In this document: positions 45,448 through 54,309 of the stretch, piece after piece
Numbering within the stretch: position 1 is the first letter of the stretch
How the letters are laid out: each line of letters starts with the position of its first letter
Origin: Diplocloster modestus
GTDB lineage: Bacteria; Bacillota; Clostridia; Lachnospirales; Lachnospiraceae
Assembly: GCF_019042245.1 (NCBI RefSeq)
Contig: NZ_JAHQCX010000014.1
Span: 89,204 to 153,203, forward strand
DNA: 64,000 nucleotides
Reading direction: 5' to 3'
Notes under the pieces: model-generated
The model's database searches: none
Told to the model about the DNA's origin: nothing
What the model saw: only the letters and a program-made list of their open reading frames with translations
Position numbers and translations under genes: made by a program

Positions 45448-45804
45448 TCAGCTAAGCTTAGCCTCCCACTCTTTCTCTTTAAATCCAACCAGTACAAAGT
45501 CGGAACCGACAATCAACGGCCGTTTCACTACCATCCCGTCAGACGCAAGGACTTCAATCATCTCATCCTCGCTCATATCCGGCAGCTTATCCTTTAGCCC
45601 CAGCTCTTTATAGACCATACCGCTGGTATTGAAAAATCTCCGGACCGGCAGCCCGCTTCTTGCGACCCAATCCTTTAATTCCGAAGCAGTAGGCCTTTCG
45701 TCCTTAATATGACGGTCATCGAAAGAAACTTCGTGAGCCTGCAGCCACTTTTTTGCCCTCTGGCAAGTAGAACATTTCGGATACTCAATAAATAATACAT
45801 TCAT
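45448..45804 (-). CDS. ArsC/Spx family thioredoxin-fold protein
   Basis: A 118-residue thioredoxin-like protein. The N-terminal CSTC motif (Cys11, Cys14) and VKRPLIVG (about 92-99) are those of the arsenate-reductase/Spx family. The pair of cysteines fits the YusI/YfgD-like branch, whose role is not settled; no ars genes are nearby, so true arsenate reduction is doubtful. CTGGAGGG precedes the ATG. The 235-bp inverted repeat lies 48 bp upstream. Confidence 0.9.
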   Translation of the reverse strand: MNVLFIEYPKCSTCQRAKKWLQAHEVSFDDRHIKDERPTASELKDWVARSGLPVRRFFNTSGMVYKELGLKDKLPDMSEDEMIEVLASDGMVVKRPLIVGSDFVLVGFKEKEWEAKLS

Positions 45805-45852
45805 ATGATTCCCTCCAGTACCGCAGATTTAGCGGCATAAATTCTATAGAAG

Positions 45853-46087
45853 TATGGGGAGCCGGGCGGCAAGTCTCGCGGGGCCAAATCACTTGAGACC
45901 AGGCCTTAGAACGGGTTACGCAGAGGGCGGGAGAACCTCTCAGGGCCCGGAACACTGTCCGAGCCGCCCTTTGACGAGTTTGTTCCGAGCCCTGCCAATA
46001 AGAGGTTCTCCCGCCTTCGGAGTTACCCGTTCTTAGGCCTGGTCGATGTGATTTGGCCCCGCGAGACTTGCCGCCCGGCTCCCCATA
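45853..46087. repeat. 235-bp near-perfect inverted repeat
   Basis: The outer 40 bp (45853-45892 and 46048-46087) are exact complements, starting TATGGGGAGCCGGGCGGC. Pairing continues with few mismatches (ACCAGGCCT, AGAACGGGT, GGCGGGAGAACCTCT) to an inner CGGAACA/TGTTCCG stem at 45948-45954 and 45981-45987. The 26-nt loop contains CTGTCCGAGCCG. The ends are flanked by TA. It may be a non-autonomous transposon of the MITE kind with TA target duplication, or a large structured RNA. The diverged relative at 28588-28690 shares the loop. Confidence 0.85.
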
Positions 46088-46175
46088 CCACGCCCCTCCG
46101 CTCCCGGCCCTTTAAAAATCAGCCGTGAATAATAACGATTAGTCAAAATAATTTTACACCTTTCCCCGCTATTCA

Positions 46176-46204
46176 TTGACTCCTCTTTCTTCTCATGATA
46201 TCAT
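46176..46204 (+). promoter_or_regulatory. Candidate promoter of the pduB-like gene
   Basis: TTGACT (46176-46181), 17 bp, TATCAT (46199-46204), about 130 bp before the start codon. The leader is AT-rich without an obvious structure. Confidence 0.5.
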
Positions 46205-46337
46205 TAGATCGAATCTAACACAATTCAACTATAAAGCAATAAATACCACATAAAAAATCACATTTATTGAAATTTACATAAACACTCTCCAATTAAATAA
46301 ATTGGATAATTACGGAAGCTATTTGAAAGGAACCTAT

Positions 46338-47054
46338 ATGGACAGCCAGCGGCCAAATTTGCCCACCAATACAACTGAATTTATAGGAACAGCCGTACTG
46401 GATACCATCGGCCTGCTCATTCCAAATATCGATCCCGCGCTGCAGGCCCATACCGGTTATAATCCCCGGTACCGTTCTCTGGGGGTCTTCAGCTCCCGCA
46501 CCGGCGCCGCAGGCCAGATTATGGCCATCGATGAAGCGGTAAAAGCCACAAACAGCGAAATACTGACCATCGAACTTCCCCGTGATACCAAAGGCTGGGG
46601 CGGCCATGGAAACTATATCGTTCTGGGTTCTGAAAGTGTCTCCGACGTGCGCCGGGCCATCGAGATCGGCCTGGAACTGACCAACGTAAACGCCGGTGAA
46701 CTGTACATCAGTCAGGCTGGTCATCTGGAATTTGCCTATTCCGCAAGAGCAGGCAGCGCACTGGCACGGGCTTTCGATGTCCCTTACGGACAGCCGTTCG
46801 GTTTCATCTGCGGATCTCCCGCAGCTATCGGACTGGTGATTGCCGATACCGCTATGAAAGCCTCCCATATCGAGATCGTAAAGTATATGACGCCTAATAT
46901 CGGGACCAGCCATTCCAATGAGGTTATCATCGCTGTGACCGGAGGCGCTTCTGCTGTAAAAGAGGCCGTAATAACAGCCCGCGAAACCGGATTGCAGCTG
47001 TTGAATTCCATGGGCAGTATCGCCAAGTCTCCCACTGGCATTCCGTACCTGTAA
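46338..47054 (+). CDS. pduB: PduB-like trimeric (tandem BMC) microcompartment shell protein
   Basis: A 238-residue protein with two BMC folds. Hallmarks shared with PduB along the whole length are TEFIGTAVLDTIGLLI, YRSLGVFSSRTGAAGQIMA, DEAVKATNSEI, IELPRDTKGWGGHGN, VSDVRRAIEI and GTSHSNEVIIAVTG. PduB trimers form shell facets with gated pores. Start ATG 46338 follows AAAGGA by 6 nt. No other microcompartment gene (enzymes, hexamers, pentamers) is present in the window. The protein may join a shell encoded elsewhere, or have taken another role. Confidence 0.92.
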   Translation: MDSQRPNLPTNTTEFIGTAVLDTIGLLIPNIDPALQAHTGYNPRYRSLGVFSSRTGAAGQIMAIDEAVKATNSEILTIELPRDTKGWGGHGNYIVLGSESVSDVRRAIEIGLELTNVNAGELYISQAGHLEFAYSARAGSALARAFDVPYGQPFGFICGSPAAIGLVIADTAMKASHIEIVKYMTPNIGTSHSNEVIIAVTGGASAVKEAVITARETGLQLLNSMGSIAKSPTGIPYL

Positions 47055-47156
47055 GCGTTTTCTGTAAACCTCATTTGGAAACATCACTTGTCACCCAGCG
47101 GATATAATGTCTCCCGACATTATAACATAAAAAGCTGATTCTGTCCGGGTTTACGT

Positions 47157-47246
47157 AAAATAGCAGCGTTCGAAGTGCCAAATTTCTCTGACTATTCACG
47201 CATCGCACGTAAGTGCCCAAAATACGGGCACTAAGTGCTCATAGCC
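47157..47246 (+). promoter_or_regulatory. Two-hairpin leader element, copy 2
   Basis: This matches the element at 9997-10083: AAAATAGCAGCG...CTGACTATT (hairpin A), then GCAC..GTGCCC pairing with GGGCAC..GTGC (47205-47238, hairpin B), then a shared CTCATAGC. It lies about 50 bp before the EamA gene in the same orientation as copy 1 relative to its gene. Hairpin A here has a longer loop and a weaker U-run. Confidence 0.5.
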
Positions 47247-47292
47247 ATAAAGATTCTCGCCAGCGAAACTAACCGTCCCGAGGTGATTACCT

Positions 47293-48153
47293 ATGAAATC
47301 AGAATCCCGCGCCAAGGCAACACTGATCACCGCCATGCTTCTGTTCGGAAGTATCGGATTATTTGTAAAAGGAATCCCCCTGTCTTCCGCACAGATTGCA
47401 TTTATCAGAGGATTCATCGGCTGTTTGATTTTGCTCGCCTTTGGCTGTCTGGGAAAACAGAAGATGAACTGGTCTCATATACGCTCCAACCTGCCGGTGC
47501 TGTTCGCTTCCGGTGCCGCGATCGCGCTGAACTGGATTTTTCTCTTTCAGGCTTATCATTATACAACTGTACAGACCGCGACGGTCTGTTATTATTTTGC
47601 ACCTGTGATCGTAACACTGGTTTCGCCCTTTTTGTTAAAGGAACGATTGACACCGCTGAAAATATTCTGCATTGCAGCAGCAGCTGTCGGCATGTTTCTG
47701 GTGGCCGGCGCCGGCGGCAAAGGCCCCTCCCAGCCGGCCGGTATCGTCTGCGGCCTTCTGGCCGCCTTATTTTACGCTTCTGTTGTAGTGTTGAACAAGT
47801 TCCAGCGCAACCTGACCGGAACGGAGAGTACTTTTGTACAGCTGGCGGTTGCGGCACTTTGTCTGCTCCCCTATGTTCTGGCTACCGGAGGTGTTGGGCT
47901 TGGTGCTTTGAGCGCGCTTCCTTTATTTCTGCTGCTATTCATCGGGGTCGTTCACACCGGGATCGGATATCTGCTCTATTTTTCGGCACTGCATCAGCTC
48001 AAAGGGCAGACTGCTGCGGCCATGAGCTATATAGACCCGGTATCCGCGCTTTTGATGGCCGGAATCTTTTTGGGAGAACGCATGACTGGGATTCAATTGC
48101 TTGGGGCCTGCCTGGTTCTTGGCGCCGCCTTTGCCAGTGAATACAAAAAATAG
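47293..48153 (+). CDS. EamA/DMT family transporter
   Basis: A 286-residue inner-membrane protein with ten hydrophobic segments in two EamA halves (FIRGFIGCLILLAFG; TATVCYYFAPVIVTLVSPFLLKE; AAAMSYIDPVSALLMAGIFLGE). Members of the drug/metabolite superfamily export amino acids, sugars or drugs; the substrate here is unknown. GAGGTG lies 7 nt before the ATG. It is preceded by the two-hairpin element and followed directly by a GGACATGTCC array. Confidence 0.9.
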   Translation: MKSESRAKATLITAMLLFGSIGLFVKGIPLSSAQIAFIRGFIGCLILLAFGCLGKQKMNWSHIRSNLPVLFASGAAIALNWIFLFQAYHYTTVQTATVCYYFAPVIVTLVSPFLLKERLTPLKIFCIAAAAVGMFLVAGAGGKGPSQPAGIVCGLLAALFYASVVVLNKFQRNLTGTESTFVQLAVAALCLLPYVLATGGVGLGALSALPLFLLLFIGVVHTGIGYLLYFSALHQLKGQTAAAMSYIDPVSALLMAGIFLGERMTGIQLLGACLVLGAAFASEYKK

Positions 48154-48154
48154 G

Positions 48155-48205
48155 GGACATGTCCATTTTAGATTGGACATGTCCCAAATCGAAATGGACA
48201 TGTCC
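48155..48205. repeat. GGACATGTCC array, locus C (three units)
   Basis: Perfect GGACATGTCC at 48155-48164, 48175-48184 and 48196-48205, spaced 20 and 21 bp. The outer units read GGGGACATGTCC and GGACATGTCCCC, so the whole array is an inverted repeat. It lies between the convergent stops of EamA (48153) and an ABC permease (48227). Confidence 0.9.
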
Positions 48206-48226
48206 CCTTTTATGCCCTCTTCGCGT

Positions 48227-49048
48227 CTATTCTTTTATCCCGCCGGCCGTCAGGCCGCTCTTCAGCTTATCCTGCATAAAGATATAGAAGATAATAGTCG
48301 GAATCGCAATCACGATAATCGAGGCAAATAATGGCCCGATATCACTCTTGTTCAGCGCCAGATTAAAGAACCCGGGCGCCATAGTCAGCGTGTAGTGAGA
48401 CTGCACACTGTTGAACATCAGCGGTATGGTATAGTCATTCCAGGTCAGCATAAACACCACCACCAGTACATTGACCACCGCCGGTGACACCATCGGCAGT
48501 AACACATAGAAAAATGTGGTAAACGTATTGCTCCCGTCAATGGTTGCTGCCTCGCTAAATGAATCCGGAATGGTGTCGAAGAAATTTTTCAGGATCATCA
48601 GAGCCAGCGGCAGATTGATCGCCACCATCGGAATAATCATGGCAAAATAAGTGTCTTTCAGGTTCAGAAACCGCTCAATCGTAGAAATCGGCAGCAGAAT
48701 TGATATCACCGGTATTGAGTAAAAGGACAGGATCAGTATGAACAGGAAATTCCTCCCCCGGAACTTTAATTTCGAAAACGCATAGGCCGCCAATGAGGAA
48801 AACGCCAGGATAATCGCCAGCGATCCGCCCACTACCAGGATACTGTTCAAAAACATCCGGGGCAGAAAATACTGTCCCTTTATCTTGAAAGTAAATACGG
48901 TCTGATAATTCACAAGCCCGTTGCCTTTCAGCGATAGGAAAAAGGAATTGACCAGCGGAACGATCCAGATCACTGCCAGCAGGATCAGACACAATAGTAT
49001 CAGCCAGTCTCCCGCTTTATACTTCTTAACTTTATGAAATAGTTTCAT
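48227..49048 (-). CDS. Carbohydrate ABC transporter permease (MalG-type)
   Basis: A 273-residue CUT1 permease with six hydrophobic segments and the EAA loop EAATIDGSNTFTTFFYVLLP (about 167-186). It forms the channel with the MalF-type permease at 49067-49930. GGAGAACGAG precedes the ATG, 18 bp after that gene. No dedicated ATPase gene is present; CUT1 systems often share an MsmK/MsmX-type ATPase encoded elsewhere. Confidence 0.92.
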   Translation of the reverse strand: MKLFHKVKKYKAGDWLILLCLILLAVIWIVPLVNSFFLSLKGNGLVNYQTVFTFKIKGQYFLPRMFLNSILVVGGSLAIILAFSSLAAYAFSKLKFRGRNFLFILILSFYSIPVISILLPISTIERFLNLKDTYFAMIIPMVAINLPLALMILKNFFDTIPDSFSEAATIDGSNTFTTFFYVLLPMVSPAVVNVLVVVFMLTWNDYTIPLMFNSVQSHYTLTMAPGFFNLALNKSDIGPLFASIIVIAIPTIIFYIFMQDKLKSGLTAGGIKE

Positions 49049-49066
49049 TCTCGTTCTCCTTCGCCC

Positions 49067-49930
49067 CTATTTATCCCTGTTGAACAGCTTCACCTGGAGT
49101 GCAGATATGACGAATGCGATCACCAGAATCACCACCGCCAGCGCACTGGCCAGCCCGTTGTTGGCCTCCAGGCTGAACCGTTTGTACAGATAGGTCATGG
49201 GGAATTCGGTGGCTCCCGCCGGGCCTCCCTGCGTCATGATATAAACCAGGTCGAAGAATTTCAGTGTTCCGATGGTCCCCATCAGCACCATGGTCAGATG
49301 AGCCGGCTTCAGCAGGGGAAATGTAATATAGCGGAATCTCTGCCAGTAACCCGCCCCATCTATGGTGGCGCTTTCATACACATCGTGGGAAATATTTGCC
49401 AGGCCTGCACGGTAATAGATGATCCCCATGCCGGTCCATTGGTAGACATTTGCCGCCAGGATGCAGTAGAGCGCCAGCCGCATGTCACTGAGCCAGATAT
49501 GCTGCAGGGATTTTAAGCCGACCGCTCCCAGAAACGAGTTCAGGAATCCGAAGTTCGGCTCGTAGATCTGGTTAAAGGTATAAGCAATAATTACAGAAGA
49601 CAGTACCGACGGTACGAAGAAGATCACTTCGAAAAGCCTGCTGCCAATCAGCCCTCTCTCCAGAAATATAGTCATGACCAGACTGATTCCCACCTGAAAA
49701 ACAATCGTCAGCGCCATAAAGATGACGGTATTCTTAATCGCCGTCCGAAAATTCGGGTCCGCAAACAGGGTTTTATAGTTTCCGATCCCATTCCAGGTCA
49801 TATTCGATAAATCAATCCCTTTAAAATCCGTAAAGCTGACTGCGATGTTATATAAGACCGGGATCAGCAGAAATACCGTTACGGTCAGAAAACATGGTAG
49901 TATATATAAATAAGGTGTGACTTTTTTCAT
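49067..49930 (-). CDS. Carbohydrate ABC transporter permease (MalF-type)
   Basis: A 287-residue CUT1 permease with six hydrophobic segments and the EAA-type loop YESATIDGAGYWQRFRYITFP. AGGAGG lies before the ATG. Middle gene of the importer part of the operon. Confidence 0.92.
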   Translation of the reverse strand: MKKVTPYLYILPCFLTVTVFLLIPVLYNIAVSFTDFKGIDLSNMTWNGIGNYKTLFADPNFRTAIKNTVIFMALTIVFQVGISLVMTIFLERGLIGSRLFEVIFFVPSVLSSVIIAYTFNQIYEPNFGFLNSFLGAVGLKSLQHIWLSDMRLALYCILAANVYQWTGMGIIYYRAGLANISHDVYESATIDGAGYWQRFRYITFPLLKPAHLTMVLMGTIGTLKFFDLVYIMTQGGPAGATEFPMTYLYKRFSLEANNGLASALAVVILVIAFVISALQVKLFNRDK

Positions 49931-49964
49931 AATCTGCCTCCTGCTTCAGAAAAGGCGCACGCTT

Positions 49965-51335
49965 CTATTTTGAAGATTCATAAGCCTGCTGCATCTGCGC
50001 AGTTGCGTCTTTTGCATCCATCATTCCCTGTACAAAAGCCTGGACGACCTCGCCGGTCTTATTATCAACCGCGGCATTACCGGTCGATCTGGGCCCGGCC
50101 AGCTGATCGGAAAGCGTGGCGCTGATGACGCCGATGGTATCTTTTGCTTCCTGGGACGGAAGATTCGTGGTATCCAGCGTAACGCCCGCCGCGCAGGGAA
50201 TCCCATACAATTCTTCCAGCCATATCTGCGCCGCATCCCCGGCTGCCCACTCGGCAACCAGCTTCATCGCCGCTTCTTTGTCTTTGGAGTTCTTATTGAT
50301 CGCCCAGCCGTGGTCGATGGAGCCTACCACATAGGGATTGTCATTGATCGGAGTGGGCATGGCGAATACGCCGATCTCGTCCTTGGCTATCTTGGAATCC
50401 GCAAGCTGCGTTCCCGCCAGATAGGCTCCCGCCTGCCATGCGCCGGTCAGAATCATGGGGGATTTTCTTTCTTTAAATAAACTGTCCGCGTCTGTAGTGG
50501 GATCAATGCCGAAGGAGTTCTTAGGGATAACCCCGTCGTCAATCATCTTCTGAAGATCCTCGAACCCTTTCAGGAAAGCCTCATCCTCAAAGCTGGCCTC
50601 GCCGGCCGCGGCTTTCGAAACGATTCCGGGATTCTGGTTGTTTACCAGCCACAGATAGAGATAGGCTACATTCAGCGCTTCTTTTCCGCCGAAGATCATA
50701 GGGATCGTGTCATTCTCCACTGCTTTTGCGTAGTCCGCGAACGCCTGATAGCCGTTGGGAACGCTCTGCCCCAGCTCGCCTAACAGGGTTTTATTATAGA
50801 ATACATACCACTGTCCGCCAAAATCAACCGGGAATATTTTCAAGTCCCCATCCACATAGGTGTTTTCCAGCATCTTCTCATTGAAGAGCGTTTTCCAGTC
50901 ATCCCCGATCACCTGTGCGGCCAGCCCGTCCAGCGGTTCCATATAATCTTTGTATTTTTCATAGTTATCCAGGTTCATGGCAAATACGTCCGGCCCTTCC
51001 CCGTTAGCCAGGTCCAGCGTCAGCTTGTCCCAGTAAGCCCCCCAATCCATAATCTGAACATCTACGTCAATGTCCGCATTCTCTTCCTGGAACGCCGCGG
51101 TCATCGGCTCTATCACGTTATTGTAAGGGATCCATCCCCAGAAGCTTAAGGAAGCTGCGGACGTGCCGGCTCCCGAATCACCGGCCGTATCCTTCTCCTG
51201 CTGCGCTCCCGCAGTTTGGGAAGGCTCTGCCGTATTGGCACCCTGTTCTTTCTCAGATCCGCATCCCGATAATATAGTACCTACCATCGCCGCAGCCAGC
51301 AGCAATGAACATAATTTCCTCCAATTTCTAGTCAT
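49965..51335 (-). CDS. Extracellular oligosaccharide-binding lipoprotein (SBP family 1)
   Basis: A 456-residue lipoprotein with lipobox LSGC (Cys25), a short acidic linker and a family 1 solute-binding domain (LSFWGWIPYNNVIEPMTAAF; LANGEGPDVFAMNLD; KSPMILTGAWQAG). This class binds oligosaccharides. ATG 51335 follows AAAGGAG by 9 nt; the longer frame to 51416 abuts the regulator gene and is not needed. The opposite fucosidase gene points to fucosylated glycans as ligand, which is inference. Confidence 0.92.
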   Translation of the reverse strand: MTRNWRKLCSLLLAAAMVGTILSGCGSEKEQGANTAEPSQTAGAQQEKDTAGDSGAGTSAASLSFWGWIPYNNVIEPMTAAFQEENADIDVDVQIMDWGAYWDKLTLDLANGEGPDVFAMNLDNYEKYKDYMEPLDGLAAQVIGDDWKTLFNEKMLENTYVDGDLKIFPVDFGGQWYVFYNKTLLGELGQSVPNGYQAFADYAKAVENDTIPMIFGGKEALNVAYLYLWLVNNQNPGIVSKAAAGEASFEDEAFLKGFEDLQKMIDDGVIPKNSFGIDPTTDADSLFKERKSPMILTGAWQAGAYLAGTQLADSKIAKDEIGVFAMPTPINDNPYVVGSIDHGWAINKNSKDKEAAMKLVAEWAAGDAAQIWLEELYGIPCAAGVTLDTTNLPSQEAKDTIGVISATLSDQLAGPRSTGNAAVDNKTGEVVQAFVQGMMDAKDATAQMQQAYESSK

Positions 51336-51416
51336 CAACAACTTCTCCTTTCGTTGGCAAAAGATGTACAGGCGCAGCCGGAGGATGCTCCGCCTCCAGC
51401 ATACTTTTCCTTCCAA

Positions 51417-52484
51417 TCACCTGTGTGATGTCCCGCTTACTAACGGACATACCGAGTCTCTCTCAATAATCTCCGAAGGAAAAATCACTTTCTTGCCTTT
51501 CATCAGATTTTTGCCCATGATGTTTTCCGACAGCATCCGGACCGCCATACGGCCCAATTCTTCTTTCGGATAATTTACGGTTGTCAGTCTGGGATTTACG
51601 TAGTTGGTGGTCTCAATATTATCAAACCCGATGACGGAGATATCCTGGGGAATCCGAAGTCCCCGCTCCTGAATCGCCCGCATGACGCCCAGCGCCATCT
51701 TATCCCCTGCGGCTTCCACCGCCTGTATCGGTTGACCGCTGTCCAATAGTTCTTTCATTTTGTTATAAGCGGTTTCGATGTCCCAATGGCCATTGCGTAC
51801 CAGCTCCTTATTGATCGGGACATGGTAATCCATCAGGGCCTTCAGATACCCCTGGAAACGCTCGTCCTTATGATCAAAGATGGGGCCGCCTTCTTCAATT
51901 GATCTTTTATAGGTCTCCCCGCCGATATAGGCAATATTGGTCCGGCCCATCTCGATTAGTTTACGGGTCAGTTCGTAAAAGGGCTGCTCGTATTCAACGG
52001 TTACACAGTCCAATGTTTCCTCTAGGGGGGCATCGAAGATGGAGATAATATTTGAAAAATGTGCCACCAGCTGTCTTAATAGATCTTTGGGCATATTGCC
52101 AATGAGGATCAGCCCGTCTACCTCAGACTCCATGACTGTTTTCATGATCAATGAATTTTCCAGATCCGTAGCGCTGTAGGCGAAATTGATGGAGCATTTA
52201 TTGTCAATAGCTTCCCTCTCAATTCCATGGATAATGGTAGCAAAACAGGAATCCTCGAACTTTTCCTTCGTAACGGTCAGAATATATCCGATCTTTTTCA
52301 TTGTGGATTTTTTCTTTAATGATGTTTCCCGTTTTTTTGCTTTGTCATAGCCCAGTTCCCGGGCGCAGTTCCAGATAATCTCTTCCGTCTCCTTCGATAC
52401 GGAGAAATTTTCATCTTTATTAATTACTCTGGATACTGTCGTCAGAGAATATCCCGTTCTTTCCGCAATATCTTTTAACCTCAT
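51417..52484 (-). CDS. LacI family transcriptional regulator
   Basis: A 355-residue regulator with the N-terminal helix-turn-helix (LKDIAERTGYSLTTVSRVIN) and a ribose-binding-like effector domain (IGNMPKDLLRQLVAHF; VIGFDNIETTNYVNPRLTTV). It is the first gene of the operon with the binding protein and two permeases and faces the fucosidase gene across 367 bp containing repeated TTTACTAAA. It probably controls both directions and its own synthesis. Confidence 0.92.
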   Translation of the reverse strand: MRLKDIAERTGYSLTTVSRVINKDENFSVSKETEEIIWNCARELGYDKAKKRETSLKKKSTMKKIGYILTVTKEKFEDSCFATIIHGIEREAIDNKCSINFAYSATDLENSLIMKTVMESEVDGLILIGNMPKDLLRQLVAHFSNIISIFDAPLEETLDCVTVEYEQPFYELTRKLIEMGRTNIAYIGGETYKRSIEEGGPIFDHKDERFQGYLKALMDYHVPINKELVRNGHWDIETAYNKMKELLDSGQPIQAVEAAGDKMALGVMRAIQERGLRIPQDISVIGFDNIETTNYVNPRLTTVNYPKEELGRMAVRMLSENIMGKNLMKGKKVIFPSEIIERDSVCPLVSGTSHR

Positions 52485-52507
52485 CGTTTACTCATCCTCA
52501 CCTGTTT

Positions 52508-52558
52508 TTTACTAAATTTACTAAAATTAATTATAATTCTTATTTTTTTATCAGTCAA
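52508..52558 (-). promoter_or_regulatory. LacI/ABC operon promoter with operator
   Basis: On the minus strand TTGACT (52558-52553), 17 bp and TATAAT (52535-52530) make a strong promoter. TTTACTAAATTTACTAAA (52508-52525) lies just downstream, where bound repressor would block elongation or initiation. The TTTACTAAA unit recurs near the fucosidase promoter. Confidence 0.7.
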
Positions 52559-52646
52559 CTATTTTTTAATTTTTTCACAATTTATACGAATATCCCTGGT
52601 TGATTTTGTGCAAATCAGAGACATTTATTTCATTTTTCGAAAAACA

Positions 52647-52740
52647 TTGACGTTTTTTACTAATTATGCTATGTTTGTGACATGAATTTTCTTATCTATT
52701 TTACTTTATTTTTTACTAAATTTTACTAAATTTACTGTTA
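52647..52740 (+). promoter_or_regulatory. Fucosidase promoter with TTTACTAAA repeats
   Basis: TTGACG (52647-52652), 17 bp and TATGTT (52670-52675). A TTTACTAA lies inside the spacer. TTTACTAAA is repeated at 52712-52720 and 52722-52730, with a partial TTTACT at 52731, spaced about one helical turn. They match the operator of the LacI operon on the other side. Confidence 0.65.
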
Positions 52741-52851
52741 TCCATTATTATTTTATTACTATCGTATCTTCCGAACCTAATGTTTATCATTGTTTCTATT
52801 ACAACATACCAACGGGATAATAACCATTTTATCCCTGCCAAGGAGATCTTT

Positions 52852-54300
52852 ATGCTGCAAAACAAATTTTTACCCACATATGAACCCTACGGGAAATATC
52901 TCCCGACCTGGGACTCATTGAACGAACACCCCCTGCCGAAATGGTTCATGGATGCGAAATTCGGTATTTTCATCCATTGGGGCCCATATTCTGTGCCTGC
53001 CTGGGCTCCCAAAAAGACCACTACCGGGGAATACTACAACGATCAGGTTGGCAATCATCCCTACGCGGAAATATACGGCTATGGAATGATGTATAAAGAT
53101 TCCGCTGTTTGGAAGCATCATAAAGCCACTTATGGCGCCAGCTTCCAATACGACGATTTTTTCCCGCAGTTCCGGGCAGAAAACTGGGATCCCGGACTTT
53201 GGGCAGAGACCTTCCGCAAAGTAGGGGCAAAATACGTTGTACTGGTAACCAAACACAGCGACTGTTACAGTATGTTTGACACCAAGCTAACGGATAGATG
53301 CTGCACAAAAGTCGGGCCTATGAGAGACATCACAGGGGAACTGACCGCCGAGCTGCGAAAACAAGGGTTAAAAGCCGGCCTCTACTATTCCACCACCTTT
53401 GACTGGTACTACCGGAATTTCCCACATGTGATCTACAAGGAATTTACCCACGGGCAAATAAAAGAACTGGTTGATCAGTACCATCCCGACATTCTCTGGT
53501 CGGATGATTACTGGAAACCGATTGAAAAGAGCTGCAGCGACACCTGGGGCAGCAAAGAACTTATCAGCTATTTCTATAATCATTCCGAACATCCGGAGGA
53601 AGTACTGGTCAATGACCGATGGGGCTGTGAGACGGACGGACGGCAGATCGGGGACTTCTCAACTCCGGAATACACCGCTCTGCCCGGCATCCAGGATTTC
53701 TACTGGGAAACCAACCGCGGAATCGGCCGCTCCTTTGGTTACAACCAGGAAGAAGGCGAGGAGGATTACGCCTCCGCCGAAGAATTGATATTCATGCTGG
53801 CAGATATTGTCAGTAAAAATGGGAATTTTCTCCTTAATGTAGGCCCCAGAGCGGACGGGACATTTCATCCCCTACAGTTGAAAAGGCTGGAAGACATCGG
53901 TTCCTGGCTCCAAATCAATGGGGAAGCGATCTATCAGACCAGACCATGGATCGATGCCGCCGGTCTGACCGCCGCCAGCGGACGCGTTCGTTTTACGCAA
54001 AAAGGCAGTGCCGTATATGCGGTCGTATTCGATACAAAAACTCCGGACTTCACTATCCGTAACCTGTTTGTGCCCGCCGGTACAAAGGTAGAGCTTCTCG
54101 GTTCAGACGTCCCCGCGGCATGGGAGCAGCAGGGGACCGACACTGTTTTCCACCTGCCGGCCCCTCAGTCCGCAGTATCTTTTGTGTTAAAATTCGAAAC
54201 CGAACCGCTTCGCTTAATGAGAAAACCCGTCCATCAGGTTCCAGAAAGCCAATCCGGTGAAATATTCCGCAGGATGGGCTATTACAGCGTTAACCTATAA
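52852..54300 (+). CDS. Alpha-L-fucosidase, GH29
   Basis: A 482-residue retaining glycosidase that removes alpha-L-fucose from glycans. The family signature FGIFIHWGPYSVPAW lies at 37-51, the region around the expected nucleophile at 211-221 (HPDILWSDDYW, Asp218), and the C-terminal ~90 residues are a beta-sandwich. No signal peptide, so it acts in the cytoplasm on imported oligosaccharides, which fits the ABC importer across the promoter region. ATG 52852 follows AAGGAG by 6 nt; the frame to 52780 lacks a site. Confidence 0.92.
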   Translation: MLQNKFLPTYEPYGKYLPTWDSLNEHPLPKWFMDAKFGIFIHWGPYSVPAWAPKKTTTGEYYNDQVGNHPYAEIYGYGMMYKDSAVWKHHKATYGASFQYDDFFPQFRAENWDPGLWAETFRKVGAKYVVLVTKHSDCYSMFDTKLTDRCCTKVGPMRDITGELTAELRKQGLKAGLYYSTTFDWYYRNFPHVIYKEFTHGQIKELVDQYHPDILWSDDYWKPIEKSCSDTWGSKELISYFYNHSEHPEEVLVNDRWGCETDGRQIGDFSTPEYTALPGIQDFYWETNRGIGRSFGYNQEEGEEDYASAEELIFMLADIVSKNGNFLLNVGPRADGTFHPLQLKRLEDIGSWLQINGEAIYQTRPWIDAAGLTAASGRVRFTQKGSAVYAVVFDTKTPDFTIRNLFVPAGTKVELLGSDVPAAWEQQGTDTVFHLPAPQSAVSFVLKFETEPLRLMRKPVHQVPESQSGEIFRRMGYYSVNL

Positions 54301-54309
54301 GGCAAAAGG

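Noticed and set aside
44443..45597. 384-codon plus-strand frame over the DUF4261 and ArsC-like genes
   Set aside because: It starts inside the GGACATGTCC array, has no ribosome site, and lies antisense to two genes with clear family matches and ribosome sites.
45448..45804. Arsenate reductase of an arsenic-resistance operon
   Set aside because: Fold matches, but no arsB, arsR or acr3 gene is nearby and the CxxC pair fits the less-characterised YusI/YfgD-type branch.
47235..48140. 301-codon plus-strand frame overlapping the EamA gene
   Set aside because: Different frame from the EamA gene, rich in Cys and Arg, no membrane pattern or ribosome site; the EamA frame has ten hydrophobic segments.
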